Positions 33,993 through 43,460 are shown, numbered from the stretch's first letter. The stretch is 64,000 bases of DNA from an uncultured Sphingomonadaceae bacterium (GCA_947493195.1 CANLQG010000002.1:124001-188000), one strand, 5' to 3'. Notes: generated from the sequence alone by a model not told the origin. A program made the numbers and translations.

Positions 33993-34532
33993 TCAGGCCA
34001 TAAAGTCGGCGAACGCCTGCGCGTCGGTGAACAGCGTGCAGTAGCTGGCTTCCCACTGCGCAGGGTCGACCTCGACCGTGCGCATGGCAGCGCGGATTTC
34101 ATCCCAGGCATGTTCGACGCCGCGCTCGACCTTTGCGCGGGATGGCACCGCACACGATGTCAGCAGGCATCGCTTGTCCAAGCGGAATGCATGGCGGCGA
34201 TCGGTGGTGACGAGCACCATCGGTCTGCTGCGGCGTAGGCGACATGGTTCGACCTGCATGACCTGCGCGCCGTCTTTCGTCCGGTAGATCAGCGCTAGGC
34301 CCGCGCAGGTGCTGGTCCGCTCATCCGCGAAAAGCGCCAGCACCGAATCCTGCCGCGCCTTCATGGCCGCACGTGCGACCATTTCGAGCGCTGGCTCGCT
34401 AGGGTAGTCCATGGTGCCGACGGTCAGTGCGTCGGTTCCGGCACCGGGGGCGGTTGGCAGACCCAGCGCTTGCGACAGCGCATAGGTCCACGCCTGGCGG
34501 GGGCATGCCCCGCCGATATCGAGATCGATCAT
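33993..34532 (-). CDS. Hypothetical island protein
   Basis: A 179-aa soluble protein without a recognised family. It begins MIDLDIGGACPRQAWTYALSQALGL and contains a mid-region with beta-strand character (LALIYRTKDGAQVMQVEPCRLRRSRPMVLVTTD). ATG 34532 has AGGAAATACGA upstream and is preferred over a longer start at 34604 that would cross the upstream hairpin. A hairpin terminator follows at 33930-33963. Context: exonucleases on both sides within the accessory block. Confidence 0.6.
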   Translation of the reverse strand: MIDLDIGGACPRQAWTYALSQALGLPTAPGAGTDALTVGTMDYPSEPALEMVARAAMKARQDSVLALFADERTSTCAGLALIYRTKDGAQVMQVEPCRLRRSRPMVLVTTDRRHAFRLDKRCLLTSCAVPSRAKVERGVEHAWDEIRAAMRTVEVDPAQWEASYCTLFTDAQAFADFMA

Positions 34533-34570
34533 TCGTATTTCCTTGTTGTGTGATTGGCGGCCTATTGGCC

Positions 34571-34601
34571 GGAGCCCTTTTCCGTTCAGCCGGAAGGCTC
34601 C
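34571..34601 (-). terminator. Weak hairpin downstream of exonuclease gene
   Basis: GGAGCC (34571-34576) pairs with GGCTCC (34596-34601), with inner TTCC/GGAA pairing. It lies 31 bp past the stop of the minus-strand exonuclease at 34632. There is no T-run, so terminator function is uncertain. Confidence 0.3.
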
Positions 34602-34631
34602 CATTCTCTGCCTTCTAAGGGGCTGTACCGT

Positions 34632-35534
34632 TCAGGCCGGTGTCCACGTGGTGTGGAAGCGGTAGCGTTCGCTTGCAGGCAGGGGGACAATCGCCGGCTG
34701 CTGTCCGATGGTGCGGACATACCAGGCAAGCTCGTCCTGGTAGGATGCCGGACGCACATGCTTGGCCCACAAATTGTGAAGTCGCCCCCAAGCCCAGCGA
34801 TAGCGCTGCTCGCGCAGATCGTCCTTATAACCGTAGGGTGCCTGTTTCGCTTCGAACCGCCAGGCGGGCGCATCCATCGCTGCCAGCGTCTTGGCCATGA
34901 TCGTCTCGCCGTCAGCACAAACGTGGTCAGCCAGCTGGACAAGCGCGAGGACGTCATCCTTCGCACGGTGAGCATTTGGCATGTAGTGGCCCGCCTGCAT
35001 CAAATTATAACCTTGCGGCCCAGGCTCAAAACCTATCTTGCGCCAAGGCACATCCATCATGACGCACCCCCACGGGACAGGCACGTGCCGTCTGATCAGC
35101 TTCTCAAGGTGCGGCCTGTCAAAACCAGCATTGAAGGCCACGGCACCATCACAAGATGCCAATATATCGGCGACCTGATCGTCGTCGATCGACCGCCCTG
35201 CCAGATCCTCATCGGTGAGGCCGGTCAGTTCGGTGATTTCGGCCGTAAGTGGATGGCCCGGGTCTACCAGTCCACTCCTGACGGACTCTACCGCGACGAT
35301 GCGGCCAGCATCGTTCACCTGCACGATCGCCATGCACAGTTCGATTATCTGGTGCCGATCGACCGCTAGACCAGTCGTCTCGCAGTCAATGACTGCAATC
35401 CGGCGGACGGCTTCTCCTTCCGGTGCCGTGCGGGGCCAGTCATCCCGGTCGCGGACCGGGCGGAGTATTTTTTGGTCCCTAAGACGCGCGTTATCGTTGC
35501 CGGACCCAGCCGGCTGCTTGTTCAACTCTTCCAT
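34632..35534 (-). CDS. 3'-5' exonuclease, DnaQ-like DEDDh
   Basis: A 300-aa DEDDh exonuclease. Exo I is VIDCETTGL (D50, E52), then ELTGLTDEDL, exo II AFNAGFDRPHLEKL, and exo III HRAKDDVLALVQL with the catalytic His and Asp. It resembles the epsilon-like exonucleases encoded on sphingomonad plasmids and integrated elements; a C-terminal extension of about 80 residues (QAPYGYKDDLREQRYRWAWGRL) is specific to this group. ATG 35534 with AGGTGA upstream is used; an alternative start at 35588 lacks a clear ribosome site. It is probably involved in repair or maintenance of the element. Confidence 0.85.
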   Translation of the reverse strand: MEELNKQPAGSGNDNARLRDQKILRPVRDRDDWPRTAPEGEAVRRIAVIDCETTGLAVDRHQIIELCMAIVQVNDAGRIVAVESVRSGLVDPGHPLTAEITELTGLTDEDLAGRSIDDDQVADILASCDGAVAFNAGFDRPHLEKLIRRHVPVPWGCVMMDVPWRKIGFEPGPQGYNLMQAGHYMPNAHRAKDDVLALVQLADHVCADGETIMAKTLAAMDAPAWRFEAKQAPYGYKDDLREQRYRWAWGRLHNLWAKHVRPASYQDELAWYVRTIGQQPAIVPLPASERYRFHTTWTPA

Positions 35535-35741
35535 AAATTCACCTCGTGTCACGAAGTCGGCCGAAGGGCTTTTCCCTTCTCTTCCCAACCTCAGACAACG
35601 ATGCTGGATGGAGGAGTTTTCCCGATGCAGATGCGTGCGTGGCTATTCCGCATTCAGGCCCTGAACGACAGCAATGCCCCAATTGCTGATATACTAAGTT
35701 TCTTTCGTACGTGGAGTAAGCTGACCCTGACGAGGTCTCCA

Positions 35742-36137
35742 TCACCGCAATGGCCGCGCCAAACTTTCGACGATCCGACATTCACCAATGCGGTCTGCCT
35801 GGCATGATCGCAGCATGTGCTGGAGTTCGTTTTGCAATGACGTCAGATCGGCGATCTTGCGCGTGACCTCGCCCAATTGGCGCTGGACGAGCTGGTCCAC
35901 ATCGCGGCATGGTTTGTCTTCGTGGTCAGACAGGGCGAGCAGTTCACGCACTTGGGCCATCGTGAACCCTAGCGCCCGGGCGCGTCGCACGAATATCAAC
36001 GTTGCGAGATGTTCATCAGAATAGTCACGATAGTTGCTGTCTGTTCGGTCCGCCGCAGGCAGGATCCCTTCCCGCTCATAGTAGCGTATGGTTTCCGCCT
36101 TGGTGCCGGTTGCTTTCGCCAGTTCGCCGATACGCAT
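35742..36137 (-). CDS. MerR family heavy-metal regulator (CadR/PbrR/ZntR type)
   Basis: A 131-aa MerR regulator with N-terminal winged helix (MRIGELAKATGTKAETIRYYEREGIL) and dimerisation helix. The metal-binding cysteines are C77 (KPCRDV), C112 and C120, close to the C77/C112/C119 pattern of CadR, so Cd, Pb or Zn sensing is likely rather than Cu or Hg. It is divergent from a CDF exporter and the dyad promoter at 36141-36170 lies between them. ATG 36137 is used; GTG 36140 is adjacent. Confidence 0.9.
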   Translation of the reverse strand: MRIGELAKATGTKAETIRYYEREGILPAADRTDSNYRDYSDEHLATLIFVRRARALGFTMAQVRELLALSDHEDKPCRDVDQLVQRQLGEVTRKIADLTSLQNELQHMLRSCQADRIGECRIVESLARPLR

Positions 36138-36140
36138 CAC

Positions 36141-36170
36141 TTGACCTTGTAGTTACTACAAGGTGCATAT
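36141..36170 (+). promoter_or_regulatory. MerR-type promoter with dyad operator
   Basis: A -35-like TTGACC at 36141 is followed by the perfect 9-3-9 dyad ACCTTGTAG-TTA-CTACAAGGT (36144-36164) and a -10-like CATATG/ATATGT about 19-20 bp away. This over-long spacer carrying the operator is the hallmark of MerR-regulated promoters. It drives the CDF exporter gene. Confidence 0.8.
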
Positions 36171-36204
36171 GTCATTGCGACTCGAACGTTGCAAGGAGAG
36201 CGGC

Positions 36205-36825
36205 ATGGCAAATTCCTGCTGCCAGACCCCAGAAACCGACCAGAGCGCAAACAACAATCCGCGCTGGAGGATGATCCTGTGGATCGCCCTGATAGCGAAC
36301 GCTGCCATGTTCGTGGTCGAGATTGTCGCTGGTATCGCGGCCGACTCCCGCGCGCTTCAAGCCGATGCGCTCGACTTTTTCGGCGATGCAGCCAACTATG
36401 CGATCAGTCTCGGTGTTGCTGGCATGGCGCTTTCCTGGCGGGCGCGGGCTGCACTATTCAAAGCGGCGACGATGTTTGCCTTCGGTCTTTGGATCATTGG
36501 TTATGCGGTCTATGGTCTCGCCGTTGGCTCTAGTCCCGAACCGCAGACGATGGGTTTGATCGGAACGCTGGCGCTGCTGGTGAATGCAGCGGTTGCGCTG
36601 CTGCTGTTCCGCTATCGCGAAGGCGATGCGAACATGCGCTCCGTCTGGATCTGCTCGCGCAATGACGCGATCGGCAATATCGCCGTTCTGGCCGCCGCAC
36701 TGGGCGTGTTCGGCACCGGTCAGGCTTGGCCCGATCTGCTCGTCGCCGGGATTATGGCGAGCCTCGCGATTTGGGGGAGCAGCGAAGTATTCAAACAGGC
36801 GCGTCAGGAACTGGCGCATGATTGA
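36205..36825 (+). CDS. Cation diffusion facilitator-type transporter, short form
   Basis: A 206-aa cation transporter with about six membrane segments and no cytoplasmic C-terminal domain. The metal-site regions are ADALDFFGDAANYAISL (second segment) and SRNDAIGNIAVL (fifth). The N-terminus SCCQTPETDQ has paired cysteines. It exports divalent metals such as Zn, Cd or Co. AAGGAGAGCGGC precedes the ATG. It is directly behind the MerR-controlled promoter, so metal-induced, and overlaps the DUF3703 gene by 8 bp. Confidence 0.88.
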   Translation: MANSCCQTPETDQSANNNPRWRMILWIALIANAAMFVVEIVAGIAADSRALQADALDFFGDAANYAISLGVAGMALSWRARAALFKAATMFAFGLWIIGYAVYGLAVGSSPEPQTMGLIGTLALLVNAAVALLLFRYREGDANMRSVWICSRNDAIGNIAVLAAALGVFGTGQAWPDLLVAGIMASLAIWGSSEVFKQARQELAHD

Positions 36826-37177
36826 CCGCACACCTCCGGCGATCGCAGCATTTCTCGCTCGCGAATATCAAGCTGCGCGAGCGGCAGAAGATCAAGCCCA
36901 GATCGATCAGTCTTGGCATCATCTCGAGCGCGCGCACATTGTCGCGCAGAACTGGCTGAAAGCCCATTGCTACTCGCATTGGCGTATGCTGGCACTCGCT
37001 TACCGGCAGCGCGACTGGAGGGAGGTAATCGGTCAGATTGTTCGTCTGGCTCTCGCACCTTTGGGGAATCTCACCGGCGGCTTGCCTGTCGGAAATAGCG
37101 GGCGCTCCGATGTCAGCGCATTCGCCCGGATGGAAATTCCAAGCGATTTGCGGACAATTCTGCATTCGACACAATGA
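36818..37177 (+). CDS. DUF3703 family protein
   Basis: A 119-aa soluble protein with the conserved DUF3703 pattern ARAAEDQAQIDQSWHHLERAHIVAQNW, HWRMLALAYRQRDWREVIGQIVRLALAPLG and a C-terminal GNSGRSDVSAFARM. Its biochemical role is unknown, but the family repeatedly lies next to CDF and Czc metal exporters. The ATG at 36818 overlaps the CDF stop by 8 bp, so it is co-translated with the transporter. Confidence 0.88.
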   Translation: MIDRTPPAIAAFLAREYQAARAAEDQAQIDQSWHHLERAHIVAQNWLKAHCYSHWRMLALAYRQRDWREVIGQIVRLALAPLGNLTGGLPVGNSGRSDVSAFARMEIPSDLRTILHSTQ

Positions 37178-37336
37178 CAGTTGAACAGGAAGAAGTATTT
37201 ACGAGCGAATTCATTACAATGGGTCGTTTGGTGTCCAATAGTGAAAGCAGCGCATCCCGGATAATGTTATGAAATCACATGCTATTCCGAAAATAATCTC
37301 TTTTGCAATCCGAACCCGGCTGCTAACCGCTCGCCG

Positions 37337-37675
37337 ATGACCCGGCTCTTCGCCCGATCCTTCATGCTGCAGTTTATCACGCTGTTCACCGCGATTGGTG
37401 TCCTGTGGGCTCCGGTCGCGGAAGCAGCTGAATGCGCGGACGAGCCTGAAGTCGCTTCACTGATAGAGCAGCACGGCGAACCGGGTGAAGAGAGCAACGC
37501 GCCCGAGAAACACGGCACCTGCGCACACGGTCATTGTCACCACGTGTCGCAGACGGTGGGGCGATCGGGAGAAGGCGTTTCAATGCCTTCGGTTGTCGCA
37601 CTGAACTCCGGCAAGCGCCACGCTGCGCTCGATTCAGGCAATATCGAACTGGATACGCCACCTCCTCGAGCCTGA
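37337..37675 (+). CDS. Small secreted His/Cys-containing protein preceding czcCBA
   Basis: A 112-aa protein with an N-terminal signal peptide (ending about VAEAAE) and a short metal-ligand stretch HGTCAHGHCHH near residues 59-69. I recognise no Pfam family; position and composition resemble CzcI-like proteins found before czcCBA. It could bind metal in the periplasm or modulate the efflux system. It lies 64 bp before the czcC gene on the same strand. Confidence 0.7.
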   Translation: MTRLFARSFMLQFITLFTAIGVLWAPVAEAAECADEPEVASLIEQHGEPGEESNAPEKHGTCAHGHCHHVSQTVGRSGEGVSMPSVVALNSGKRHAALDSGNIELDTPPPRA

Positions 37676-37739
37676 CGTACTTCGCGCATCGGACCCGTTC
37701 CGATGCCGTTTTGAACGTCAGCAGAGGAATTCACCCAAT

Positions 37740-38993
37740 ATGTTCGCCACATTCCGGCGGAGCGCCCTCTTTGCAGGGTTAGCTCTCGCCATGCTCGTGC
37801 AGCCTGCCATCGCGCAGGATGCGTCCATCGTGTCGCTTGAAGAAGCACTCGATCTCACAGGGGTCGCCGACGACGCGACTTCCAGCACATTCAATCCGCG
37901 CATTGTCGGACCACGCGCGGAATCCGAAGCTGCGCAAGCGCTCGTCGGCCAGGCCCGGTTGCGGCCTAATCCCGAGGTCTCGCTAGAGGTCGAGAACATC
38001 GCAGGGAGCGGTGCCTTCTCTGGGCTAAGCGCTACCGAATATACTTTGGCGGTCGGGCAGAGGATCGAACTTGGCGGAAAGCGCGGCGCACGCGTCGCAG
38101 CAGCTGAGGCACAGGCACAGCTTGCAAATCTGCGGACCGACCTGGCCGGTGCAGAACTCGGCTTCCTTGTCCGTGAGCGCTACGTTGCAGCGGCGGCGGC
38201 AGCGTCGCGGGTCGAGCTTGCCCGCGATGTGGTCGACCGAAACGAGGAACTGGCCCGCATAGCTGGCGTCCTGGTCGAGGTGGGCCGCGAACCACCGCTG
38301 CGCGCACTACGGGCAGAGGCCACGCTGGCAGAAGCGCGTGCCGAACTTCAGGCAGCGGAGGCGAACAGCCTGGCAGCCCGCACGGCGCTTGCCTCGCTAT
38401 GGGGCGAGCAAGACACACCGCCGCTCGTCCCCGGTGCGTTTCCCAACATCGAGCCTCCGGCCGCAGTGCTTGCGTCGGCGACCAGCTTGCCATTGCAGGT
38501 TGCCCGCGGCCAAAGCGCGACAGCAGCGGCCGAGATCGACTACGAGCGCAGCCTGCGCATTCCGGATCCGGTCGTTTCCGCCGGTGTTCGACGCTTCGAG
38601 GAAAGCAACGACAGCGCCTTTCTTGTCGGCGTATCCATTCCGCTTCCCTTCTGGAACCGCAATCAGGGCAACATCGCTGCGGCCGAAGCAAGGCTACGCG
38701 CTGCCAACGCACGCGAGGTTGTCGCGCTGGCCGATTTTGAGCTGACGGTTACGCGCGCACGATCACAATATCTTGCCGCCGAAGCGCGCGTTGAAACACT
38801 TTCCACGACATCGCTTCCTCAGGCCGAGGAGGCGCTGCGGCTCGTCCGCATCGGTTACCGCAACGGCCGATTCCCGCTGATCGAGGTGCTGAGCGCAGCC
38901 GAAGCGCGTGATGCCATTCGCGAGGCGCTGATCACCGCTCAAGAAGACCGGGGACAGGCTGCCGCCGAGCTCATCAGGTTGGCCGCACAATGA
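37740..38993 (+). CDS. czcC: CzcC-type outer-membrane efflux protein
   Basis: A 417-aa TolC-family outer-membrane factor with signal peptide (LALAMLVQPAIAQ), coiled-coil helices rich in Ala/Glu (ALVGQARLRPNPEVSLEVENIAG, ISIPLPFWNRNQGNIAAAEARLRAANAR) and the typical C-terminal GYRNGRFPLIEVLSAAEARDAIREAL. It forms the exit duct of the three-part metal efflux pump. The stop overlaps the czcB ATG by 4 bp. Confidence 0.92.
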   Translation: MFATFRRSALFAGLALAMLVQPAIAQDASIVSLEEALDLTGVADDATSSTFNPRIVGPRAESEAAQALVGQARLRPNPEVSLEVENIAGSGAFSGLSATEYTLAVGQRIELGGKRGARVAAAEAQAQLANLRTDLAGAELGFLVRERYVAAAAAASRVELARDVVDRNEELARIAGVLVEVGREPPLRALRAEATLAEARAELQAAEANSLAARTALASLWGEQDTPPLVPGAFPNIEPPAAVLASATSLPLQVARGQSATAAAEIDYERSLRIPDPVVSAGVRRFEESNDSAFLVGVSIPLPFWNRNQGNIAAAEARLRAANAREVVALADFELTVTRARSQYLAAEARVETLSTTSLPQAEEALRLVRIGYRNGRFPLIEVLSAAEARDAIREALITAQEDRGQAAAELIRLAAQ

Positions 38994-40153
38994 GGAACAT
39001 TCCAATGAACCGGAGAAGACTGGCGATCATCGCCGGTATCATCATTCTCGCTGCAGCGCTGTTGATGTTGCTGTGGCCTGATAATCAAGCTGACCCTCGT
39101 ACAGAAGACAAGGTCGCCGAAACGGAACTGCCTGAGGGCTTCGTCCTGATCGATGACGATCAAATTCGCGCAGCCGAAATCAAGGTCGCCGCGGTGCAGA
39201 CCGGGGCTACTGTCGAACTGGTATTTCCTGCAACGGTTGCGGCAAGCCCGACGGCCAGCGCGCGGATCGATGCGCGGGCTTCGGGCGTGGTCCGTAGTGT
39301 TGGCAAGACGCTTGGCGACTATGTCCGCCAAGGCGAGACCGTCGCTCGGATCGAAAGCGCCGATGCAGCTGCGCTCGCTTCACAGCTTAGCGTTGCCCGC
39401 GCCCGCGCAACTGAGCTTTCAGCTGCCTATGACCGCGAGCGGCGCTTGTTCGAAGCCAATGTAACGGCAAGGCAGGACCTTGAAGCAGCGCGCGCAAATC
39501 TCGACGTTGCCCGCTCCGAACTGAACCGCGCTCAGGCCGCTGTGGCTGCAGCGGGTGTCAGCGGCGATGGGCGTTCGCTCGCTGTCACCAGTCCGCTATC
39601 GGGCCGCGTTACCGCTGCTCCGATCGTGCTTGGCTCCTTCGTCGATGCTGGTGAAGAACTCTACCGCGTGATCAATCCGAACGGGCTGCAGATAGAGGTG
39701 GCGTTGCCTTCGGAAGATGCGTTGCGCATCCAGCCGGGCGACGAGGCCGCCGTGATCGTCGGCGATGGCCGCGAGATCGGTGCGCGCGTGCGTTCGGTCA
39801 CGCCGTCACTCGATCCCGAAAGTCGCAGTGCCACTGCCGTACTCAGTCTGACGCGGGCGATACCGGGTCTCCAACCTGGCGCTTTCCTGCAGGCGCGCAT
39901 CCGGCCGTCGGGCGAATTGGACCAGAGCCGTATCGCGGTTCCCGAGGACGCCGTGCAGGTGCTCGAAGGCCGCGACGTCGTGTTTGTGCGCACACAGCGC
40001 GGCTTCCAAGCTCGCGAGGTAGCGACAGGCAGCCGGTCCGCCGGAATGGTGACGATCTTGTCCGGTCTTGAACCGGGGCAGCGGATCGCGACCGACAACG
40101 CCTTCCTGTTGAAGGCCGAACTCGAAAAGGAGGGCGCCGAACATGGCCATTGA
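38990..40153 (+). CDS. czcB: CzcB-type periplasmic adaptor
   Basis: A 387-aa membrane-fusion protein with one N-terminal membrane anchor (about residues 8-28), a lipoyl-like domain split around a coiled-coil hairpin (SQLSVARARATELSAAYDRERRLFEANVTARQDLEAARANLDV), beta-barrel and membrane-proximal domains. It links the inner-membrane pump to CzcC. ATG 38990 overlaps the czcC stop; ATG 39005 with AGGAA upstream is an equally possible start. The end overlaps the czcA start by 11 bp. Confidence 0.9.
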   Translation: MRNIPMNRRRLAIIAGIIILAAALLMLLWPDNQADPRTEDKVAETELPEGFVLIDDDQIRAAEIKVAAVQTGATVELVFPATVAASPTASARIDARASGVVRSVGKTLGDYVRQGETVARIESADAAALASQLSVARARATELSAAYDRERRLFEANVTARQDLEAARANLDVARSELNRAQAAVAAAGVSGDGRSLAVTSPLSGRVTAAPIVLGSFVDAGEELYRVINPNGLQIEVALPSEDALRIQPGDEAAVIVGDGREIGARVRSVTPSLDPESRSATAVLSLTRAIPGLQPGAFLQARIRPSGELDQSRIAVPEDAVQVLEGRDVVFVRTQRGFQAREVATGSRSAGMVTILSGLEPGQRIATDNAFLLKAELEKEGAEHGH

Positions 40154-43100
40154 TCATACCGCGGCTCCCGCTGACGAGGGTAGCCACCGCCATGGCCTGA
40201 TCGGGATGGTTCTTGATATTGCCGTGCGTTTTCGCTGGGCGATCATCGTCCTGACTGTTTTCGCAGCAATCTACGGCGCGTTCAATCTAGTGCGCCTGCC
40301 GATTGACGCAGTGCCGGACATCACGAATACGCAGGTCCAGATCAATACCAGCGCTGCTGCGCTTTCGCCGTCGCAGGTCGAGACGCAGGTGACCTTTCCG
40401 ATCGAGACCGGTCTTGCCGGGATTGAGGGGCTGGAGATGACCCGTTCGATCTCGCGCAACGGCTTCAGCCAGGTCACCGCGATCTTCGAGGAAGGCACCG
40501 ATCTATACTTCGCCCGCCAGCAGGTAAACGAGCGGCTCGCACCCATTGGAGCCTCGCTGCCAGAGGGAGCGGAGCCCACCATGGGTCCGATTTCCACCGG
40601 CCTTGGCGAAGTGCTGATGTATACGATCGAATATGAGCACCCTGGTGGCAAGGGTGCTACCACTGGCGGCCGGACAGGCTGGCAGTCCGACGGCAGCTTC
40701 ATCACCGAACGTGGTGACCGCCTCGAAAGCGAAGTGGCGAAGGCGGCCTATCTGCGCACTGTGCAGGATTGGGTCGTCGCACCACTGATGCGCTCTATCG
40801 ACGGCGTGGCCGGCGTGGATTCGATCGGTGGGTTCGAAAAGCAGTTTCTGGTTCAGCCCGATCCCGCGCGCTTGACCGGCTATGGCCTGTCGTTCGATTC
40901 ATTGATCGATGCGCTCGAGGCCGCCAACCTCGCGGCCGGTGCCAACTTCGTGGACCGTGCCGATGAAGCGCTGCTCGTCCGCGTCGATGCGAGGCTGGGC
41001 AGCATTGCCGACATAGAAGAAGCCGTCATTGCGACCCGCGAGGGTGTGCCCATTCGTATCGGCGATGTGGCCGATGTCGAGATCGGCGGCGACCTGCGAA
41101 CCGGCGCGGCTTCACTGGACGGCGAAGAGGCGGTGGTGGGCACGGTGCTGATGCGAGCAGGCGAGAACAGCCGCACCGTCGCAGCCGGTGCAGCAGAAAG
41201 GCTGGACGAGGTCCGTTCATCGCTCCCAGACGGCGTTGTGGCCGAGATCGTCTACAACCGGTCCTCGCTCGTCGATGCGACGATTTCGACGGTTGAGAAG
41301 AACCTGCTTGAAGGCGCATTGCTGGTAATTGCAGTGTTGTTTCTCCTGCTCGGCAATATCCGCGCCGCCATAATCACCGCACTGGTCATTCCCGTTTCGA
41401 TGCTGATGGCAGCGGTGGGGATGAACCGGCTTGGTGTCTCGGGTAATCTGATGAGCCTGGGCGCGCTCGACTTCGGCCTGATCGTCGATGGTGCGGTCAT
41501 CATTGTCGAGAACAGCGTTGCTCGGCTCGCCGCGCGGCAACAGCGTGAGGGACGCTTGCTATCCTTGGGCGAACGGCTAACCGAAACGCGTCTGGCAGCA
41601 CAGGAGATGATCAAACCGACCGTCTACGGTCAGGCGATCATTTTCCTCGTCTTCGCGCCGCTGCTCACCTTTACCGGGGTCGAGGGCAAGACCTTCTCCC
41701 CTATGGCGATCACGATGATGCTCGCGCTGGCTTCGGCCTTCGTGCTGTCGCTGACCTTCGTGCCTGCGATGATCGCGGTGCTGCTCAACAAAAAGCTTAC
41801 CGAAAAGGAAGTGAAGCCTATTCGCTGGTCGAAGGAGCGTTATGGCCCAGCGGTTCGCAAGGCCATTGCCCGGCCCTGGCCAGTTATCGGCACGGGGGTC
41901 GGGATCTTTGCGGTTGCGGCTGTCATCTTCGGTTTTCTGGGTAGCGAATTTACTCCGCAGCTCGACGAACGCGACATAGCGGTGCAATCATTGCGGATAC
42001 CCTCGACGTCGCTCGAACGTTCGCTCGCGATGCAGCGGCGGGTCGAAAACAGGCTTGAAGAGTTTCCCCAAGTCGAACTGGTGTTTTCGCGGACGGGCAC
42101 GGCCGAGGTCGCCAGCGATCCCATGCCGCCCAATGCGTCAGACGCCTATGTCATGCTGAAACCGCGCGAAGAATGGCCTGATCCGGACTTGTCGAAGGAT
42201 GAGCTGGTAGAGGAGATGGAAACTGCGCTGGGCGGTTTGATTGGCAACCTCTACGAGTTCAGCCAGCCAATCGAATTACGCTTCAACGAGCTGATCGCCG
42301 GGGTGCGCGGCGACGTGGCGGTCAAGCTCTACGGCGATGACCTTACCGCACTCACTGAAGCGGCGGGCGATGTAGCGGGCGTCCTGCGGCGCGTCGAAGG
42401 CGCGGCAGATGTCAAAGTGCAACAGGTGACGGGCTTCCCGACGCTCGATATTGCCTTCGACCGTCCGACGATCGCGCGATACGGCCTGACCGTCGAAGAC
42501 GTGGCCCAATCGGTCGCCATCGCGCTCGGTGGGCGTCCGGCAGGCCTAGTGTTCGAAGGGGATCGCCGGTTCGAAGTCGTGGTGCGTCTCGAAGACGCGG
42601 CGCGCGATGATTTTGACCAGCTTGGCGCGCTCCCGATCGTGCTCGAAAACGGTGTCACGGTTCCGCTGCGGACGCTGGCCGATTTCAATGTCGTCGATGG
42701 ACTCGCCGAGGTGCGACGTGAACAAGGGCGGCGACTTGTGATCGTGTCGGCAAACGTGCGCGAGCGCGATCTCGGCTCCTTCGTTGAAGAGGCACAGGAG
42801 GGGGTTTCGGCTCAGGTCGATATGCCGCCCGCATCTTTCATCGAATGGGGCGGGCAGTATCAGAACCTGCAGGAAGCGCAGGCACGGCTCGCCATCGTCG
42901 TCCCGATTGCCTTCGCTCTAGTGCTGCTCTTGCTGTTCATGGCTTTGGGCGGATGGGTTCCGGCGCTTGCCGTGTTCAGTGCCATTCCCATGGCCTTGGC
43001 TGGCGGGGTGTTCGCTCTGGCACTGCGGGGGTTGCCGTTTTCGGTCTCGGCGGCGGTCGGTTTCATCGCCCTGTCTGGTGTGGCGACCCTCAACGGCTTG

Positions 43101-43460
43101 GTAATGATGACCGCGATCCGGCAGCGGCTCGAGAACGGAATGCCGCTCGACGAAGCTATCGCCGATGGCGCGCTTGCGCGCCTGCGCCCGGTACTGATGA
43201 CCGCGCTGGTGGCTTCGCTTGGCTTCGTGCCAATGGCCATCGCTACCGGAACGGGCGCGGAAGTGCAGCGTCCATTAGCTACGGTCGTCATCGGCGGATT
43301 GATCACCGCGACCGCGCTGACCCTGTTCGTTCTGCCCGCGATCGCACGGCTCGTGCTGAACCACCCGGATGACGAGCAAAGTTGGCGCGAGAAGTGGTGG
43401 GAGCGGCTGCGACGCAACGTCACGCGCGAGGAGCAGCGCGAGCTGACTGACATTGCGTGA
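40143..43460 (+). CDS. czcA: CzcA-type heavy-metal RND efflux pump
   Basis: A 1105-aa HME-RND transporter. The fourth membrane helix carries DFGLIVDGAVIIVEN, the signature of divalent-metal (CzcA/CnrA-like) rather than monovalent-copper pumps. It has the duplicated six-helix RND layout with two large periplasmic loops. It expels Zn, Cd, Co or Ni using proton motive force. A Gly/Thr-rich insertion after YTIEYEHPGGKGA makes it longer than the usual roughly 1050 residues, which recurs in some CzcA groups. It is third in czcCBA, 57 bp before the next CDF gene. Confidence 0.93.
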   Translation: MAIDHTAAPADEGSHRHGLIGMVLDIAVRFRWAIIVLTVFAAIYGAFNLVRLPIDAVPDITNTQVQINTSAAALSPSQVETQVTFPIETGLAGIEGLEMTRSISRNGFSQVTAIFEEGTDLYFARQQVNERLAPIGASLPEGAEPTMGPISTGLGEVLMYTIEYEHPGGKGATTGGRTGWQSDGSFITERGDRLESEVAKAAYLRTVQDWVVAPLMRSIDGVAGVDSIGGFEKQFLVQPDPARLTGYGLSFDSLIDALEAANLAAGANFVDRADEALLVRVDARLGSIADIEEAVIATREGVPIRIGDVADVEIGGDLRTGAASLDGEEAVVGTVLMRAGENSRTVAAGAAERLDEVRSSLPDGVVAEIVYNRSSLVDATISTVEKNLLEGALLVIAVLFLLLGNIRAAIITALVIPVSMLMAAVGMNRLGVSGNLMSLGALDFGLIVDGAVIIVENSVARLAARQQREGRLLSLGERLTETRLAAQEMIKPTVYGQAIIFLVFAPLLTFTGVEGKTFSPMAITMMLALASAFVLSLTFVPAMIAVLLNKKLTEKEVKPIRWSKERYGPAVRKAIARPWPVIGTGVGIFAVAAVIFGFLGSEFTPQLDERDIAVQSLRIPSTSLERSLAMQRRVENRLEEFPQVELVFSRTGTAEVASDPMPPNASDAYVMLKPREEWPDPDLSKDELVEEMETALGGLIGNLYEFSQPIELRFNELIAGVRGDVAVKLYGDDLTALTEAAGDVAGVLRRVEGAADVKVQQVTGFPTLDIAFDRPTIARYGLTVEDVAQSVAIALGGRPAGLVFEGDRRFEVVVRLEDAARDDFDQLGALPIVLENGVTVPLRTLADFNVVDGLAEVRREQGRRLVIVSANVRERDLGSFVEEAQEGVSAQVDMPPASFIEWGGQYQNLQEAQARLAIVVPIAFALVLLLLFMALGGWVPALAVFSAIPMALAGGVFALALRGLPFSVSAAVGFIALSGVATLNGLVMMTAIRQRLENGMPLDEAIADGALARLRPVLMTALVASLGFVPMAIATGTGAEVQRPLATVVIGGLITATALTLFVLPAIARLVLNHPDDEQSWREKWWERLRRNVTREEQRELTDIA

